DNA of 29,381 nucleotides from JBBKWG01 sp037968835 (lineage in GTDB: Bacteria; Pseudomonadota; Alphaproteobacteria; Rhodobacterales; Rhodobacteraceae). Positions 1 to 8,136 of this stretch are shown piece after piece. Where the stretch lies: the NCBI GenBank assembly GCA_037968835.1, contig JBBKWG010000021.1, positions 1-29,381 of the forward strand, in the 5' to 3' direction. Position numbers and translations under genes: made by a program. The notes under the pieces were generated by a model. The model saw only the letters and a program-made list of their open reading frames with translations, ran no database searches and was not told the DNA's origin. The stretch's first letter is position 1, and the number at the start of each line of letters is the position of its first letter.

Positions 1-518
1 GCGCGGTCGATGCGTGCGACGGCGGCTTCCTCGGCCTCGTCAAACGAGGCAAAAACGGGGGTTTCGATCCCGTTTGACGCCAGCACGCGGCGCAAGTGTA
101 TCGAGACCGACGCGACATAGGGCGACAGGATTCCGAGGCGCTCAATACTAAGCCCGCGACAGGCCGCGATCAGCGCCGACACCGGTTCGGTTACCGCTTT
201 CGTATCGACCCCGGCCATGACCTGATCGGCGATACGGGCGGGTCCGATCACCGATGTGCCCGACGTGCAGCCATATCCAACCGCCGCGAACGTCATGCCG
301 CGCGGGAAAAGCGTGGCGGCGAATTTCAGGTGGCCCTCCATCGCCGACAGCGAGGCTTCACTCACTTCCAGCCCGCTCGGCACCCGGCTGGTCAGCAGAT
401 TGAGGCTTGCCGGGACAAGACGCCGGAAATCCATCTCGATCGTCTCGTCGGATTGCAGGACGATAAGACCAAGTGCTGAGGCGTCTGGCGCGGTGCGTGT
501 GTAGGGCAGGGCGCTCAC
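1..518 (-). CDS. EutA/maleate isomerase-type protein of the Asp/Glu racemase superfamily (3' end cut by window edge)
   Basis: The visible 172 residues read from a GTG start that overlaps the stop of the upstream M24 hydrolase gene (GTGA), so the two are translationally coupled. A short YGCTSGT motif places a cysteine at residue 84, the position of the first catalytic cysteine in the Asp/Glu racemase, arylmalonate decarboxylase and maleate cis-trans isomerase superfamily. The stretch that follows (threonine-rich turn, conserved Ala-Leu segment, then a LSPY turn near residue 125) fits the EutA-like branch. Members of this family isomerise or racemise carboxylic acids or amino acid derivatives through paired cysteines. 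The second cysteine would lie beyond the window, so activity cannot be judged. Context suggests a role in breaking down an amino acid derivative together with the next two genes. The substrate is unknown. Confidence 0.7.
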   Translation of the reverse strand, partial: MSALPYTRTAPDASALGLIVLQSDETIEMDFRRLVPASLNLLTSRVPSGLEVSEASLSAMEGHLKFAATLFPRGMTFAAVGYGCTSGTSVIGPARIADQVMAGVDTKAVTEPVSALIAACRGLSIERLGILSPYVASVSIHLRRVLASNGIETPVFASFDEAEEAAVARIDR

Positions 519-1672
519 ATCGCGATCTCCGGCAGGTCGACGATGCGCGGCGACAGGAATTCTGGTCCGTGTTCGCGGATCACGATGTTTTCTTCATGCA
601 CCATGATACGTCCGTCGACGGTGCTGATTCCGGGTTCCAGCGTCAGCACCATGCCCGGTTCCAGAACCGTGCGGTCGGCAGGGATCAGCGACAGGCCCTC
701 GGTCAGGTGCATCCCCAGGCCATGTCCCAGCCTCCCCGCGTCAGATCCACCGGCACCCCCGGTCAGGCGTGCGTCCATCGCGTGGAAAAGATCGGCGGCG
801 GCTGCGCCGGGTTTGGCAAGTGCGGCGGCAGCATCGACCGCCTCGACCAGCGCGTCGTGGGCGCGCCGCGACGTGTCCGAGGCGGAGCCGAGCGACCAGT
901 TTCTGTCGAAGTCGCAGAAGTAGCCGTCCCAGATCAAGCCGGTGTCGAGCATCAGGATATCGCCGTTTTCCAGCGGATCCTCTGTCGAAGGAGAGATCAC
1001 GTCGTCGTAGCCACCAGAACCGGCACCGCCCGCGAGGTAGGGCACCCAGTCCGCGCCCTCGTCCAGGCAAATCCGCTGAAAGTCGCGAAAGATCTGCGAC
1101 AGCGGTTGCCCGACACTTGCTATCTCGGGAACTCGCGCAAAGGCCCGTCCGGCAATGTGGCAGGCCGTCCGTATCTTGTCGATTTCACCTTCGGACTTGA
1201 TCTCGCGGAGATTGCGCGCAAGACCCTGATCGCCGCGAAATCGCTCTGCACCCAGCAGTGATTTCAGTCGTTCGAAGTCGCCAAACGGCATGCGAATATG
1301 GGTTTCGATGCCGTCTGGCACCCCGATGGCTCCGCTATTTCCGGCGACCTCTTGCAAGGTTTCGGCCAGCAAACCGATGCCGTCGTCGCTGTAGTCGGGC
1401 GCGCGCCAGGTGCGGATGTCGGCAATCCAACCCCGCGCCATCAACAGCGCGCCAATCGCCGGGATGACCGCGATCGGATCACCCTTGGCAGGCAGGACAA
1501 GAAACCAGGGTCGCGTCGGGCTTTCCCAGAACCGCGTCAGGAAACCGGCGAAATACCGCAGTTCAACCTCGCTCGTCAGCAACAGCGCGCCAAACCCGAC
1601 GGACGCCATCGCGGACTGGGCGCGGGCCGTCCGGTTGCGATACTCCTGAACCGGAAATCCGCGCGCGCTCAA
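515..1672 (-). CDS. M24-family metallohydrolase (creatinase/prolidase/ectoine-hydrolase fold)
   Basis: 385 residues with the two-domain layout of the creatinase/prolidase family: an N-terminal creatinase-like domain (about 10-150) and a C-terminal pita-bread metallopeptidase domain (about 165-375). All five expected metal ligands are visible: Asp243 (LDTG), Asp254 (CDFD), His317 (GHGLGM), Glu346 (LEPG) and Glu360 (HEEN). The enzyme is therefore probably active on a C-N bond, as in Xaa-Pro peptidases, creatinase or ectoine hydrolase. The start is a TTG that overlaps the stop of the upstream PLP-enzyme gene (TTGA) and follows a purine-rich AAGGACCGGAAAG stretch. No ATG exists near the family's normal N terminus; the first internal Met (22) would cut into the domain. 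It sits between a PLP-dependent lyase and an EutA-like protein, the same three protein types found in ectoine utilisation clusters, although the gene order differs. The substrate is not determined. Confidence 0.85.
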   Translation of the reverse strand: MSARGFPVQEYRNRTARAQSAMASVGFGALLLTSEVELRYFAGFLTRFWESPTRPWFLVLPAKGDPIAVIPAIGALLMARGWIADIRTWRAPDYSDDGIGLLAETLQEVAGNSGAIGVPDGIETHIRMPFGDFERLKSLLGAERFRGDQGLARNLREIKSEGEIDKIRTACHIAGRAFARVPEIASVGQPLSQIFRDFQRICLDEGADWVPYLAGGAGSGGYDDVISPSTEDPLENGDILMLDTGLIWDGYFCDFDRNWSLGSASDTSRRAHDALVEAVDAAAALAKPGAAAADLFHAMDARLTGGAGGSDAGRLGHGLGMHLTEGLSLIPADRTVLEPGMVLTLEPGISTVDGRIMVHEENIVIREHGPEFLSPRIVDLPEIAM

Positions 1673-2730
1673 CTTTCCGGTCCTTCGCTGAGGAAGGCGA
1701 GGATTGTCGAGGTTTCGTCCAGTCCGAGCATCTGGCGTTGTTCGGAAGTTGCGGCAATCACCGCCGCAAGTCCCGCACCGCCGGACGGCGTCGTCTCCAA
1801 TCCAGCGGCGGTCAGGATCGGCATAGCGTCAGCGGCTTCGTTTTCAGAGATCGTCGCGAAGAAATCGGCATCCCGCATCAACCCCTTGAGCGCGATCAGC
1901 GACGGAATCTTGCAATCAAGCCTGCCCATCGACGACGCGGGGCCTTCAGTGACAACCGCATGTCCGGCTTCGATCGAGGCTTGCAGGGCGGGCGCCCATT
2001 CCGGTTCGACGACGATGATCGTCGGGGTCGCACCCCAAAGGGCGCGCGCATAGGCGGCGACCGACGCGGCCATACCGCCAACGCCGGCCTGCAACAAGAT
2101 ATGGCTCGGAGCGTCACCAAGACTGGTCGCGACTTCAGCGATCATCGCCAGATAGCCTTCCATCAGGCGGTGCGGAATTTCGGTGTAACCGGGCCACGAA
2201 CTGTCCGACAGAAGTGTCCAGCCGTTGTCGCAGGCGGCTTGTTCGGCTGCGGCCATGCTGCCCTCGTAAATCGCGCCCTCGCGGAACACCTCGGCGCCTT
2301 TGGCTCGCAGTCGCTCGGCAAACGCTTCGGGAACGGTTTCGGCAAGATAGATGACCGCTTTCGCCCCGAACGCCCGCGCGCCGGCAGCTACGGAAAGCCC
2401 GTGATTGCCGGCACTTGCGGTAACATAGGTCTGGCCAACCAGCGCTGTTTCAGGTCGCTCCGCACTGATTGCGACCGCGTCGTGAGCAATGACATAGGCG
2501 GCACCGAGCGCCTTGAAGCTGCCAAGCCCCATGCGGGCACGTTCGTCTTTGACGTGAACGGCGCGGGTTCCGGTGCGTTTGGCAAGATCGTCTGAGGTCA
2601 GAAGCGGCGTTTCGGCTGCCTGAGGACATTGAGCCAGAAGTCGAAGGGGAGTTTTGGCGTCAATACTTGGAAACGGGATGTCGTCGGACGCCTCGGTCAC
2701 ATTCCGCCGCGTGTTCGTGATCAGTCGCAT
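1669..2730 (-). CDS. PLP-dependent ammonia-lyase-like enzyme (fold type II, diaminopropionate ammonia-lyase/threonine dehydratase group)
   Basis: 353 residues from an ATG preceded by GGGGGAC about 6 bases upstream. A longer GTG-initiated reading adds ten unconserved residues and is less likely. The fold type II signature is clear: the PLP-binding lysine lies in a SFKALG motif (Lys73), the substrate carboxylate loop is SAGNHG (106-111), and the glycine-rich phosphate loop is QAGVGG (214-219). The segment around residues 175-192 (LLSDSSWPGY, then a MEGY motif) resembles diaminopropionate ammonia-lyase more than classical threonine dehydratase. Such enzymes remove ammonia from beta-substituted or diamino acids to give a 2-oxo acid. 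The gene overlaps the M24 hydrolase gene and heads the three-gene unit. EutB of the hydroxyectoine pathway is a related alternative, but I cannot confirm that substrate from sequence. Confidence 0.8.
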   Translation of the reverse strand: MRLITNTRRNVTEASDDIPFPSIDAKTPLRLLAQCPQAAETPLLTSDDLAKRTGTRAVHVKDERARMGLGSFKALGAAYVIAHDAVAISAERPETALVGQTYVTASAGNHGLSVAAGARAFGAKAVIYLAETVPEAFAERLRAKGAEVFREGAIYEGSMAAAEQAACDNGWTLLSDSSWPGYTEIPHRLMEGYLAMIAEVATSLGDAPSHILLQAGVGGMAASVAAYARALWGATPTIIVVEPEWAPALQASIEAGHAVVTEGPASSMGRLDCKIPSLIALKGLMRDADFFATISENEAADAMPILTAAGLETTPSGGAGLAAVIAATSEQRQMLGLDETSTILAFLSEGPES

Positions 2731-3098
2731 TCGGTGTCCCCCGCCACGGAAGACAGTCACATCACGGAAGCAGTCCTGTCAATCTTCGGCACTGGGGGAA
2801 GGTTGCATTGCGGCGCGGGTTGCGAGTTCAGCGCTTGCCGATCTTCTCGGTTCGCTGCGGGCCGTGTCCCTGCGGACACCCAAGATGGGCGATCAGCGTC
2901 GTGCGCCGCAAGTGCACGAAGAACGTCAGAGGATTTGCGTCAACGCGGAATTTCTCCGCTATCGGCTGCTTTAGGCTTGGAAATGGTACGACGGTGGTCA
3001 TCGACATGTCTCCTGATCCTCCGATGCTTATAAAGCGATGGCTTTGTGTCCCAGTATGGGCGCAATCAGGGTATTAATTCGGTTAACGCGGCGCACGA
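2731..3098. other. Intergenic region between the catabolic cassette and the AEC transporter gene
   Basis: This 368-base gap is the longest without a recognisable gene. It contains one possible small ORF on the minus strand (listed separately). It must also carry the promoter of the downstream catabolic genes unless they are read through from tatD. I see no tRNA, no strong hairpin with a T-tract and no repeat. Confidence 0.5.
2828..3007 (-). CDS. Possible small ORF, 59 residues, unknown
   Basis: An ATG on the minus strand is preceded at close spacing by a good ribosome binding site (AGGAGA, one base before the ATG, with another GGAGG-like stretch further up). It opens a 59-codon frame ending in TGA. 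The product begins MSMTTVVPFP, is basic towards its end and has no motif I recognise, no membrane segment and no signal peptide. It lies 98 bases before the start of the PLP-enzyme gene in the same direction, so it could be a leader peptide or the degraded remains of a longer gene. Codon choice at third positions is mixed, not strongly G/C-biased as in the neighbours, which argues against a well-expressed protein. Confidence 0.25.
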   Translation of the reverse strand: MSMTTVVPFPSLKQPIAEKFRVDANPLTFFVHLRRTTLIAHLGCPQGHGPQRTEKIGKR

Positions 3099-4028
3099 TT
3101 ATGGCAGAATCAGCAACCAGAGCCAGATCGTGATCAGCGAAAGCGCGGTTGCGATCAGCACCGATGACGCCGCGACACGCCGTGCGGCGCCATACATGTT
3201 TGCGAAGATATAGGCGTTCACACCGGGGGCCATCGTCGCTGTCAGAACCGCCGAGCGGAACGCGTCGCGATCAAGCCCAAGTGCCGAGCCGCTGGCCCAG
3301 ACAATCGCCGGATGCAAGACCAGCGAGATCGCGCAAACCATTGCAATCGTTTTCAGATCGCCCTCGGGGCGATAGCGCACCATAACCCCGCCAAGTCCGA
3401 AAAGCGCGGCTGGCAATGCTGCCCGCACCATCAGATCAATGGCATCCGTGACCACACCGGGCAGGGTCAGCCCGCTCAGATTCACAGCAAACCCCAGTGC
3501 GATTCCGATCACCAGCGCATTGCGGAACATGGCACCCAGCACGCGCATCGCCGTCCTTGTCACGCCGCCTGCGCGGTTGTTCGCAATCTCCATCGCGGTG
3601 ACGCCCAGCATGTAGCAAAACGGCGCATGAAGCGCGATGATCGCGTAGTTTCCGGCCAAAGCGTCCGGACCATAGGCACGCTCGGTGATCGGCAGGCCAA
3701 GCAGCACCGAGTTCGAAAACAGGCAGCAAAAGCCAATCGCAACGCTATCGGGCCAGTCGCGTTTGAAGATGTAGCGCGCCCCGAGAAACCCGGCGAAAAA
3801 GCCGACGGTGGCGCCGAAATAGAAACTGATCAAAAGCGGTGCATTGAAATTCGCGCCGAGATCAAGCGTCGAGATGGCGCGAAACAGCAGGCACGGGATC
3901 GCGAAGCCCTGGGTGAATTTCATCAGCCCGTCGACACCGGCCTCGCTGAAAAGCCCGCGCCAGACGGCGACATATCCGAAACCCATGACCAGAAAGACCG
4001 GAAGAATGACATCGAGGAGAGCCTGCAT
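3099..4028 (-). CDS. AEC-family transporter (auxin efflux carrier superfamily)
   Basis: 309 residues, almost entirely hydrophobic, with about ten predicted transmembrane segments. The first is at residues 1-20 and the last ends at the C terminus. A break of hydrophilic loop occurs near the middle (around residues 155-165), as is usual for the AEC family, whose length is typically 300-320. The family exports or imports small organic acids such as malate, malonate or auxin-like compounds across the inner membrane by secondary transport. The substrate cannot be read from sequence. The start lies 6 bases after the stop of the metallo-beta-lactamase-fold gene, so it is probably the last gene of a tatD-mbl-aec transcript. 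Confidence 0.85.
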   Translation of the reverse strand: MQALLDVILPVFLVMGFGYVAVWRGLFSEAGVDGLMKFTQGFAIPCLLFRAISTLDLGANFNAPLLISFYFGATVGFFAGFLGARYIFKRDWPDSVAIGFCCLFSNSVLLGLPITERAYGPDALAGNYAIIALHAPFCYMLGVTAMEIANNRAGGVTRTAMRVLGAMFRNALVIGIALGFAVNLSGLTLPGVVTDAIDLMVRAALPAALFGLGGVMVRYRPEGDLKTIAMVCAISLVLHPAIVWASGSALGLDRDAFRSAVLTATMAPGVNAYIFANMYGAARRVAASSVLIATALSLITIWLWLLILP

Positions 4029-4034
4029 CGCGGA

Positions 4035-4832
4035 TCAGTCGTCCATGACGATCTGCATGCCGTCATAGGCCGGTTCGACGTTGTCGGGGGTCTCGGCCAG
4101 CACCGTCTCGTAGTCGAGGTCGATGTGCATATTGGTCAGAACCGCGCGTTTCGGCGCAGCCTGCGCGATCCATTCCAGCGACCTTTCAAGGTGGGCGTGC
4201 GTGGGGTGCGGCGTGCGCCGGAGGGCATCGACAATCCAGACGTCGAGATTGCGCAAAACCTCCCACGACGCATCGTATATTTCCGCAACGTCGGGCAGAT
4301 AAGCCAGATTGCCGATCCTGAACCCAAGCGCGTCGATCATCCCGTGGGCGACCTTGAACGGGGTGAGCGTGATGCGCCCGCCGGCCCCTTCGATTGCGAC
4401 ATCACCCTTGATGGAATGCATGTCGAGGATCGGAGGATAGGGCGATCCCTCGGGCTGGACGAACGCGTAGCCGAAGCTGGCGAACAGCCGTTCCTGGGTG
4501 GTTCCGTCGGCCCAGACCGCGAGCCTGCCACGCTGGTTGAAGACGATCATCCGCAAATCGTCGATGCCGTGGACGTGGTCGGCGTGACTGTGGGTGTAAA
4601 CGACCGCGTCGAGTTGCCCGACGCCTGCATCGAGTAGCTGTTGGCGCAGATCGGGCGCGGTGTCGATCAACACACGGGTGATGCCCGCTCCATCGGTGCG
4701 CTCGACCAGCAGAGAGCAACGCCGCCGCGTGTTCTTTGGGTTGTCCGGGTCGCAATCGCCCCAATGTCCGCCAACACGCGGCACACCCCCCGACGATCCG
4801 CAGCCAAGGATCGTGAACGTCAGCGTTGCCAT
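4035..4832 (-). CDS. MBL-fold metallohydrolase, PhnP-like
   Basis: 265 residues. It begins with the glycine-rich ILGCGSSGGVPR strand typical of the PhnP/PqqB-like branch of metallo-beta-lactamase-fold enzymes. The metal-binding motif THSHADH is at residues 80-86, and a late NMHIDLDYE segment supplies further histidine and aspartate residues. The acidic NPKNTRRRCS stretch near residue 35 is also typical of this branch. PhnP is a phosphodiesterase acting on cyclic phosphoribosyl phosphates, but this gene is not beside phosphonate genes. In many alphaproteobacteria the same gene follows tatD as a housekeeping pair. Its start overlaps the end of tatD by 13 bases, so the two are co-translated. A soluble cytoplasmic enzyme is expected. 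The exact substrate is unknown. Confidence 0.85.
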   Translation of the reverse strand: MATLTFTILGCGSSGGVPRVGGHWGDCDPDNPKNTRRRCSLLVERTDGAGITRVLIDTAPDLRQQLLDAGVGQLDAVVYTHSHADHVHGIDDLRMIVFNQRGRLAVWADGTTQERLFASFGYAFVQPEGSPYPPILDMHSIKGDVAIEGAGGRITLTPFKVAHGMIDALGFRIGNLAYLPDVAEIYDASWEVLRNLDVWIVDALRRTPHPTHAHLERSLEWIAQAAPKRAVLTNMHIDLDYETVLAETPDNVEPAYDGMQIVMDD

Positions 4833-5620
4833 GCCGCGGCCTTTGCAAACAGACGGTCGAAATTTGCCTCGGTCGCGGCGGCGAAATCCGCATAGTCGAG
4901 CCCGAACACCTCGGCCCCGATGCGCGCGGTATCGGCGACATACGACGGCTCGTTGCGCTTTCCGCGATTGGGCGGCGGCGCGAGGTAGGGGCTGTCGGTC
5001 TCGACGAGAATGCGCTCAAGCGGTGCTGCGGCGAAGATGTCGCGCAAGTCCTGGCTTTTCGGGAAAGCGGCAATGCCAGAAATCGAGAGATAAAACCCGA
5101 GATCAAGCGCGCTTTCGGCCAATTGCGGCCCGGACGAGAAGCAATGCATGACGCAGGTGTAAGCCCCGGCGCGATGCTCATCTGAAAGGATGCGCGCCAT
5201 GTCGTCATCGGCGTCGCGGGCGTGGATGATAAGCGGCAGGCCGGTCTGACGAGCGGCTTCGATATGCACGCGCAAACTCTCTTGCTGAACGTCCTTGCTG
5301 TCGGCTGTGTAGTGGTAATCTAGACCGCTTTCGCCGATCCCGACGAATTTCGGATGGCGGGCGAGTGCGACAAGTTCATCGACGGTCGCCATCGGTTCGT
5401 CGGCCGCCGACATCGGGTGCGTTCCGGCGGCATAAAAGACCGGGACATGGGCCTCGGCCAGTGCGCGGACTTGCGGTTCCAGCCTCAGCCGGGTGCAGAT
5501 CGTCACCATTCGGTGAACGCCGCGCCGCGCGGCACGGTCGATCAACGCAGCGACCTCGCCGTTGAAATCAGGGAAATCCAGGTGACAATGGCTGTCGGTG
5601 ATCGGTGCGGTGTCGGACAT
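4820..5620 (-). CDS. tatD: TatD-family metal-dependent hydrolase
   Basis: 266 residues, the normal TatD length. The metal-binding HxH is at residues 11-13 (DSHCHLDF). It is followed by a GESGLDYHY motif carrying the bridging glutamate, a HARDADDD motif, a MHCFSSG motif and the C-terminal ETDSPYLAP that supplies the last aspartate. TatD proteins are cytoplasmic 3'-5' exonucleases or deoxyribonucleases of the amidohydrolase superfamily, linked to DNA repair and quality control. The gene is first in a minus-strand unit with the PhnP-like hydrolase (13-base overlap) and the AEC transporter. It is divergent from the DUF3179 gene, with 137 bases between the two starts. Confidence 0.93.
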   Translation of the reverse strand: MSDTAPITDSHCHLDFPDFNGEVAALIDRAARRGVHRMVTICTRLRLEPQVRALAEAHVPVFYAAGTHPMSAADEPMATVDELVALARHPKFVGIGESGLDYHYTADSKDVQQESLRVHIEAARQTGLPLIIHARDADDDMARILSDEHRAGAYTCVMHCFSSGPQLAESALDLGFYLSISGIAAFPKSQDLRDIFAAAPLERILVETDSPYLAPPPNRGKRNEPSYVADTARIGAEVFGLDYADFAAATEANFDRLFAKAAAWQR

Positions 5621-5757
5621 GGCGCCGGTATCACGGAGATGCCAAAGGCCGTCAAGCCGGGGAAGGCACGCGCCATCAACCCCTTGTGAGGTGGTCTATG
5701 CCGCGCCGCGCAGGTCTGTCATCGTTCAAGCGCCACGTGTTCAAGGAGGACCGAGAC

Positions 5758-6726
5758 ATGCGCCTGACAGCCCTGATCGCTGCAATTGCCATTCTGTGGA
5801 GTAGTGCGACTGCCATGGCAAATCCGGATTTCTGGCGAAACGAGTGGCCGAACACCGATTTCAGCAAGCGCAGCATTGAAAGTTGGGTCGAAATTTTGTC
5901 GGGAGGGCCGCCCAAGGACGGCATACCGGCACTCGACGAGGTCAGCTTCATCGCCGTGCCCAAAGAATCCCGTCTGGGCGAACGCGAACCGGTCATCACC
6001 GTCGAACTCGACGGCTCGACGCCGCGGGCGTATCCGATCCGCTACCTGACATGGCACGAGATCGTGAATGACGAGATCGACGGCGTGCCTGTTGCCGTCA
6101 CGTTCTGTCCCTTGTGCAATTCCGGCATCACGTTCGATCGCCGCGTTGACGGGCAGACCTTGAGTTTCGGCGTGTCCGGCAAGCTCAGGAATTCCGACAT
6201 GGTGATGTATGACCGCCAGACCGAAAGTTGGTGGCAGCAGGCGATTGGCGAGGGCATCGTCGGCGAGATGACGGGGGTGCAACTCACCCAGCTTCCGACC
6301 TGGATGGAAAGCTGGTCGGAGTTTCGCGCGCGCAATCCAGACGGACTGGTCATGGATCAACCGAATTTGCCCCGTCAATACGGGCGCAATCCCTACGTCG
6401 GATACGACAGTTCCAGCCGCCCGTTCCTGTATGACGGCGAAATGCCACCCCACGGCGTTCTACCTCTGGCGCGCGTGGTCCGGGTCGGCGATCGGGCATG
6501 GCCGCTGGAACGGCTGGCAAAGGAACGCGAGGTCACCGAAGCTGGCGTGACGATATCGTGGAACAGCGGGCAGGCGTCGGCGCTTGACACTTCCGGCGTA
6601 GCCGATGGGCGCGACGTCGGGACGATCCGGGTGCGCGACGCAAGCGGCAACGACGTCCCCCATGACGTGATGTTCGCCTTCGCCTATCATGCGTTCTTTC
6701 CCGACGGCGAGTGGATGCTTAATTAG
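5758..6726 (+). CDS. Exported DUF3179-domain protein
   Basis: 322 residues. The ATG is chosen because it follows an excellent ribosome binding site (AAGGAGGA) and opens a clean Sec signal peptide, MRLTALIAAIAILWSSATAMA, with cleavage expected before NPDF. The mature part has the DUF3179 pattern: a LTWHEIVND segment, a CPLCNSG motif (Cys117 and Cys120), the GVSGKLRNSDMVMYD strand, a WWQQ segment, and near residue 220 a YGRNPYVGYD loop. The paired cysteines and many aromatic residues suggest a metal- or disulfide-dependent periplasmic fold, but no activity is established for the family. It is monocistronic between divergent tatD and convergent tyrS. The function remains unknown. Confidence 0.85.
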   Translation: MRLTALIAAIAILWSSATAMANPDFWRNEWPNTDFSKRSIESWVEILSGGPPKDGIPALDEVSFIAVPKESRLGEREPVITVELDGSTPRAYPIRYLTWHEIVNDEIDGVPVAVTFCPLCNSGITFDRRVDGQTLSFGVSGKLRNSDMVMYDRQTESWWQQAIGEGIVGEMTGVQLTQLPTWMESWSEFRARNPDGLVMDQPNLPRQYGRNPYVGYDSSSRPFLYDGEMPPHGVLPLARVVRVGDRAWPLERLAKEREVTEAGVTISWNSGQASALDTSGVADGRDVGTIRVRDASGNDVPHDVMFAFAYHAFFPDGEWMLN

Positions 6727-6802
6727 ATCAGGTCAGGACGGCCAGATTGCCGGTAGCCACGCCAATTCACGCGCGGAAATCGCCAAGGGCAGTTGGCTGG
6801 GA

Positions 6803-8056
6803 CTAAGAACCCAACCGCACTAGCGCGTGCCGCTTCTTGCCCGCGCTGAGTTTCACCGGCGTCATCAACGCCTCCGTCCCAAGCATCAGTCCGGCGTCGG
6901 TCAGCGGCGCATCGTCAATCCGTGCGCCGTTTTCCGCGATCAGTCGCTTGGCGTCCTTGCCCGATTTGGCAAGCCCCGACTTGACCAGAAGCTGCACGAT
7001 CGAGATACCGTCGCCGATGTCCTCCGCCGTAAGATCGAGCGTCGGCAGGTCGTCACCGACGCCGCCCTTCTCGAAGACCTCGCGCGCGGTGCCCTCTGCC
7101 GCTTCGGCGGCCTTCGCGCCGTGCAACAGCAGCGTCACCTCGTTGGCCAGAATGATCTTGCTCTCGTTGATCTCCGAGCCGTGAAGCGCGCCCAGCCGTT
7201 CGCACTCGTCAAGCGGCAGTTCGGTGTAGAGTTTCAGGAACCGGCCAACGTCCGCGTCGGTCGTGTTGCGCCAGAATTGCCAGAATTCGTAGGGCGACAG
7301 CATGTCGGCAGACAGCCAGATCGCGCCGCCCTGACTTTTGCCCATCTTACGCCCGTCCGAAGTCGTCAGTAGCGGCGTTGTCAGCCCGAATATCTCGTGG
7401 TCGAGAACGCGCCGCGTCAGGTCGATACCATTGATGATGTTACCCCATTGATCCGAACCGCCCATTTGCAACAAGCAGCCGTAACGACGGTTCAGCTCAA
7501 GGAAATCATAAGCTTGCAGGATCATGTAGTTGAATTCGAGGAACGACAGCGACTGCTCGCGATCCAGTCGGGACTTCACCGATTCGAATGAAAGCATCCG
7601 GTTGACCGAGAAATGTCGCCCGATGTCACGCAGGAAATCGAGGTAGTTCAGGTTGTCCAGCCATTCCGCGTTGTTCAGCATCAGCGCGCCGGTCGGGCCG
7701 TCGGAATAGTCGAGGAAACGCTCGAAAACGACTTGCATTCCGGCGATGTTCTCGTCGATGGCTTCGGGCGTCAGAAGCGGGCGTTCTTCGGCCCGGAACG
7801 ACGGATCGCCGACCTTTGTGGTGCCGCCGCCCATCAGCGTGATCGGCTTGCCGCCGGACTTCTGGAACCACCGCAGAAGCATGATGTTCAGAAGATGTCC
7901 GACGTGCAGCGATTTGGCCGTGGCGTCGTAACCGATATAGGCGGGCACCACTCCGGAAATCAGGGCGTCGTCGAGGCTTTGCAGATCGGTGCAGTCGGCC
8001 AGGAAACCGCGTGCGATGATCGTCGCCAGAAAATCGGATTTCGGGTGGTAGGTCAT
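6803..8056 (-). CDS. tyrS: Tyrosyl-tRNA synthetase
   Basis: 417 residues, the usual size for bacterial TyrRS. This class Ic enzyme activates tyrosine with ATP and charges tRNA-Tyr in the cytoplasm. The HIGH motif appears as HVGH (51-54) after the IGYDATAKSL strand. The second signature is KMGKS (237-241). The tyrosine-binding YMILQAYDF and QMGGSDQWGN segments lie between them, and an S4 RNA-binding domain forms the last 65 residues. The start MTYHPKSDF fits the family. The same frame stays open far upstream to 8581, but that extension lies over anmK on the opposite strand and is spurious. Divergent from anmK with 80 bases between starts. I see no T-box leader. Confidence 0.97.
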   Translation of the reverse strand: MTYHPKSDFLATIIARGFLADCTDLQSLDDALISGVVPAYIGYDATAKSLHVGHLLNIMLLRWFQKSGGKPITLMGGGTTKVGDPSFRAEERPLLTPEAIDENIAGMQVVFERFLDYSDGPTGALMLNNAEWLDNLNYLDFLRDIGRHFSVNRMLSFESVKSRLDREQSLSFLEFNYMILQAYDFLELNRRYGCLLQMGGSDQWGNIINGIDLTRRVLDHEIFGLTTPLLTTSDGRKMGKSQGGAIWLSADMLSPYEFWQFWRNTTDADVGRFLKLYTELPLDECERLGALHGSEINESKIILANEVTLLLHGAKAAEAAEGTAREVFEKGGVGDDLPTLDLTAEDIGDGISIVQLLVKSGLAKSGKDAKRLIAENGARIDDAPLTDAGLMLGTEALMTPVKLSAGKKRHALVRLGS

Positions 8057-8136
8057 GCTGTCTCGTCTATGCTTCGCGCCGTGAGGATCAGATCGGCGCG
8101 CTTTTCTATACTGGCGCGGCAAGCCGAGGGAAAGCC

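Noticed and set aside
1..2730. A complete ectoine degradation locus
   Set aside because: Only three of the protein types are visible, in a different order, and the lyase is closer to diaminopropionate ammonia-lyase. The name eut was therefore not assigned.
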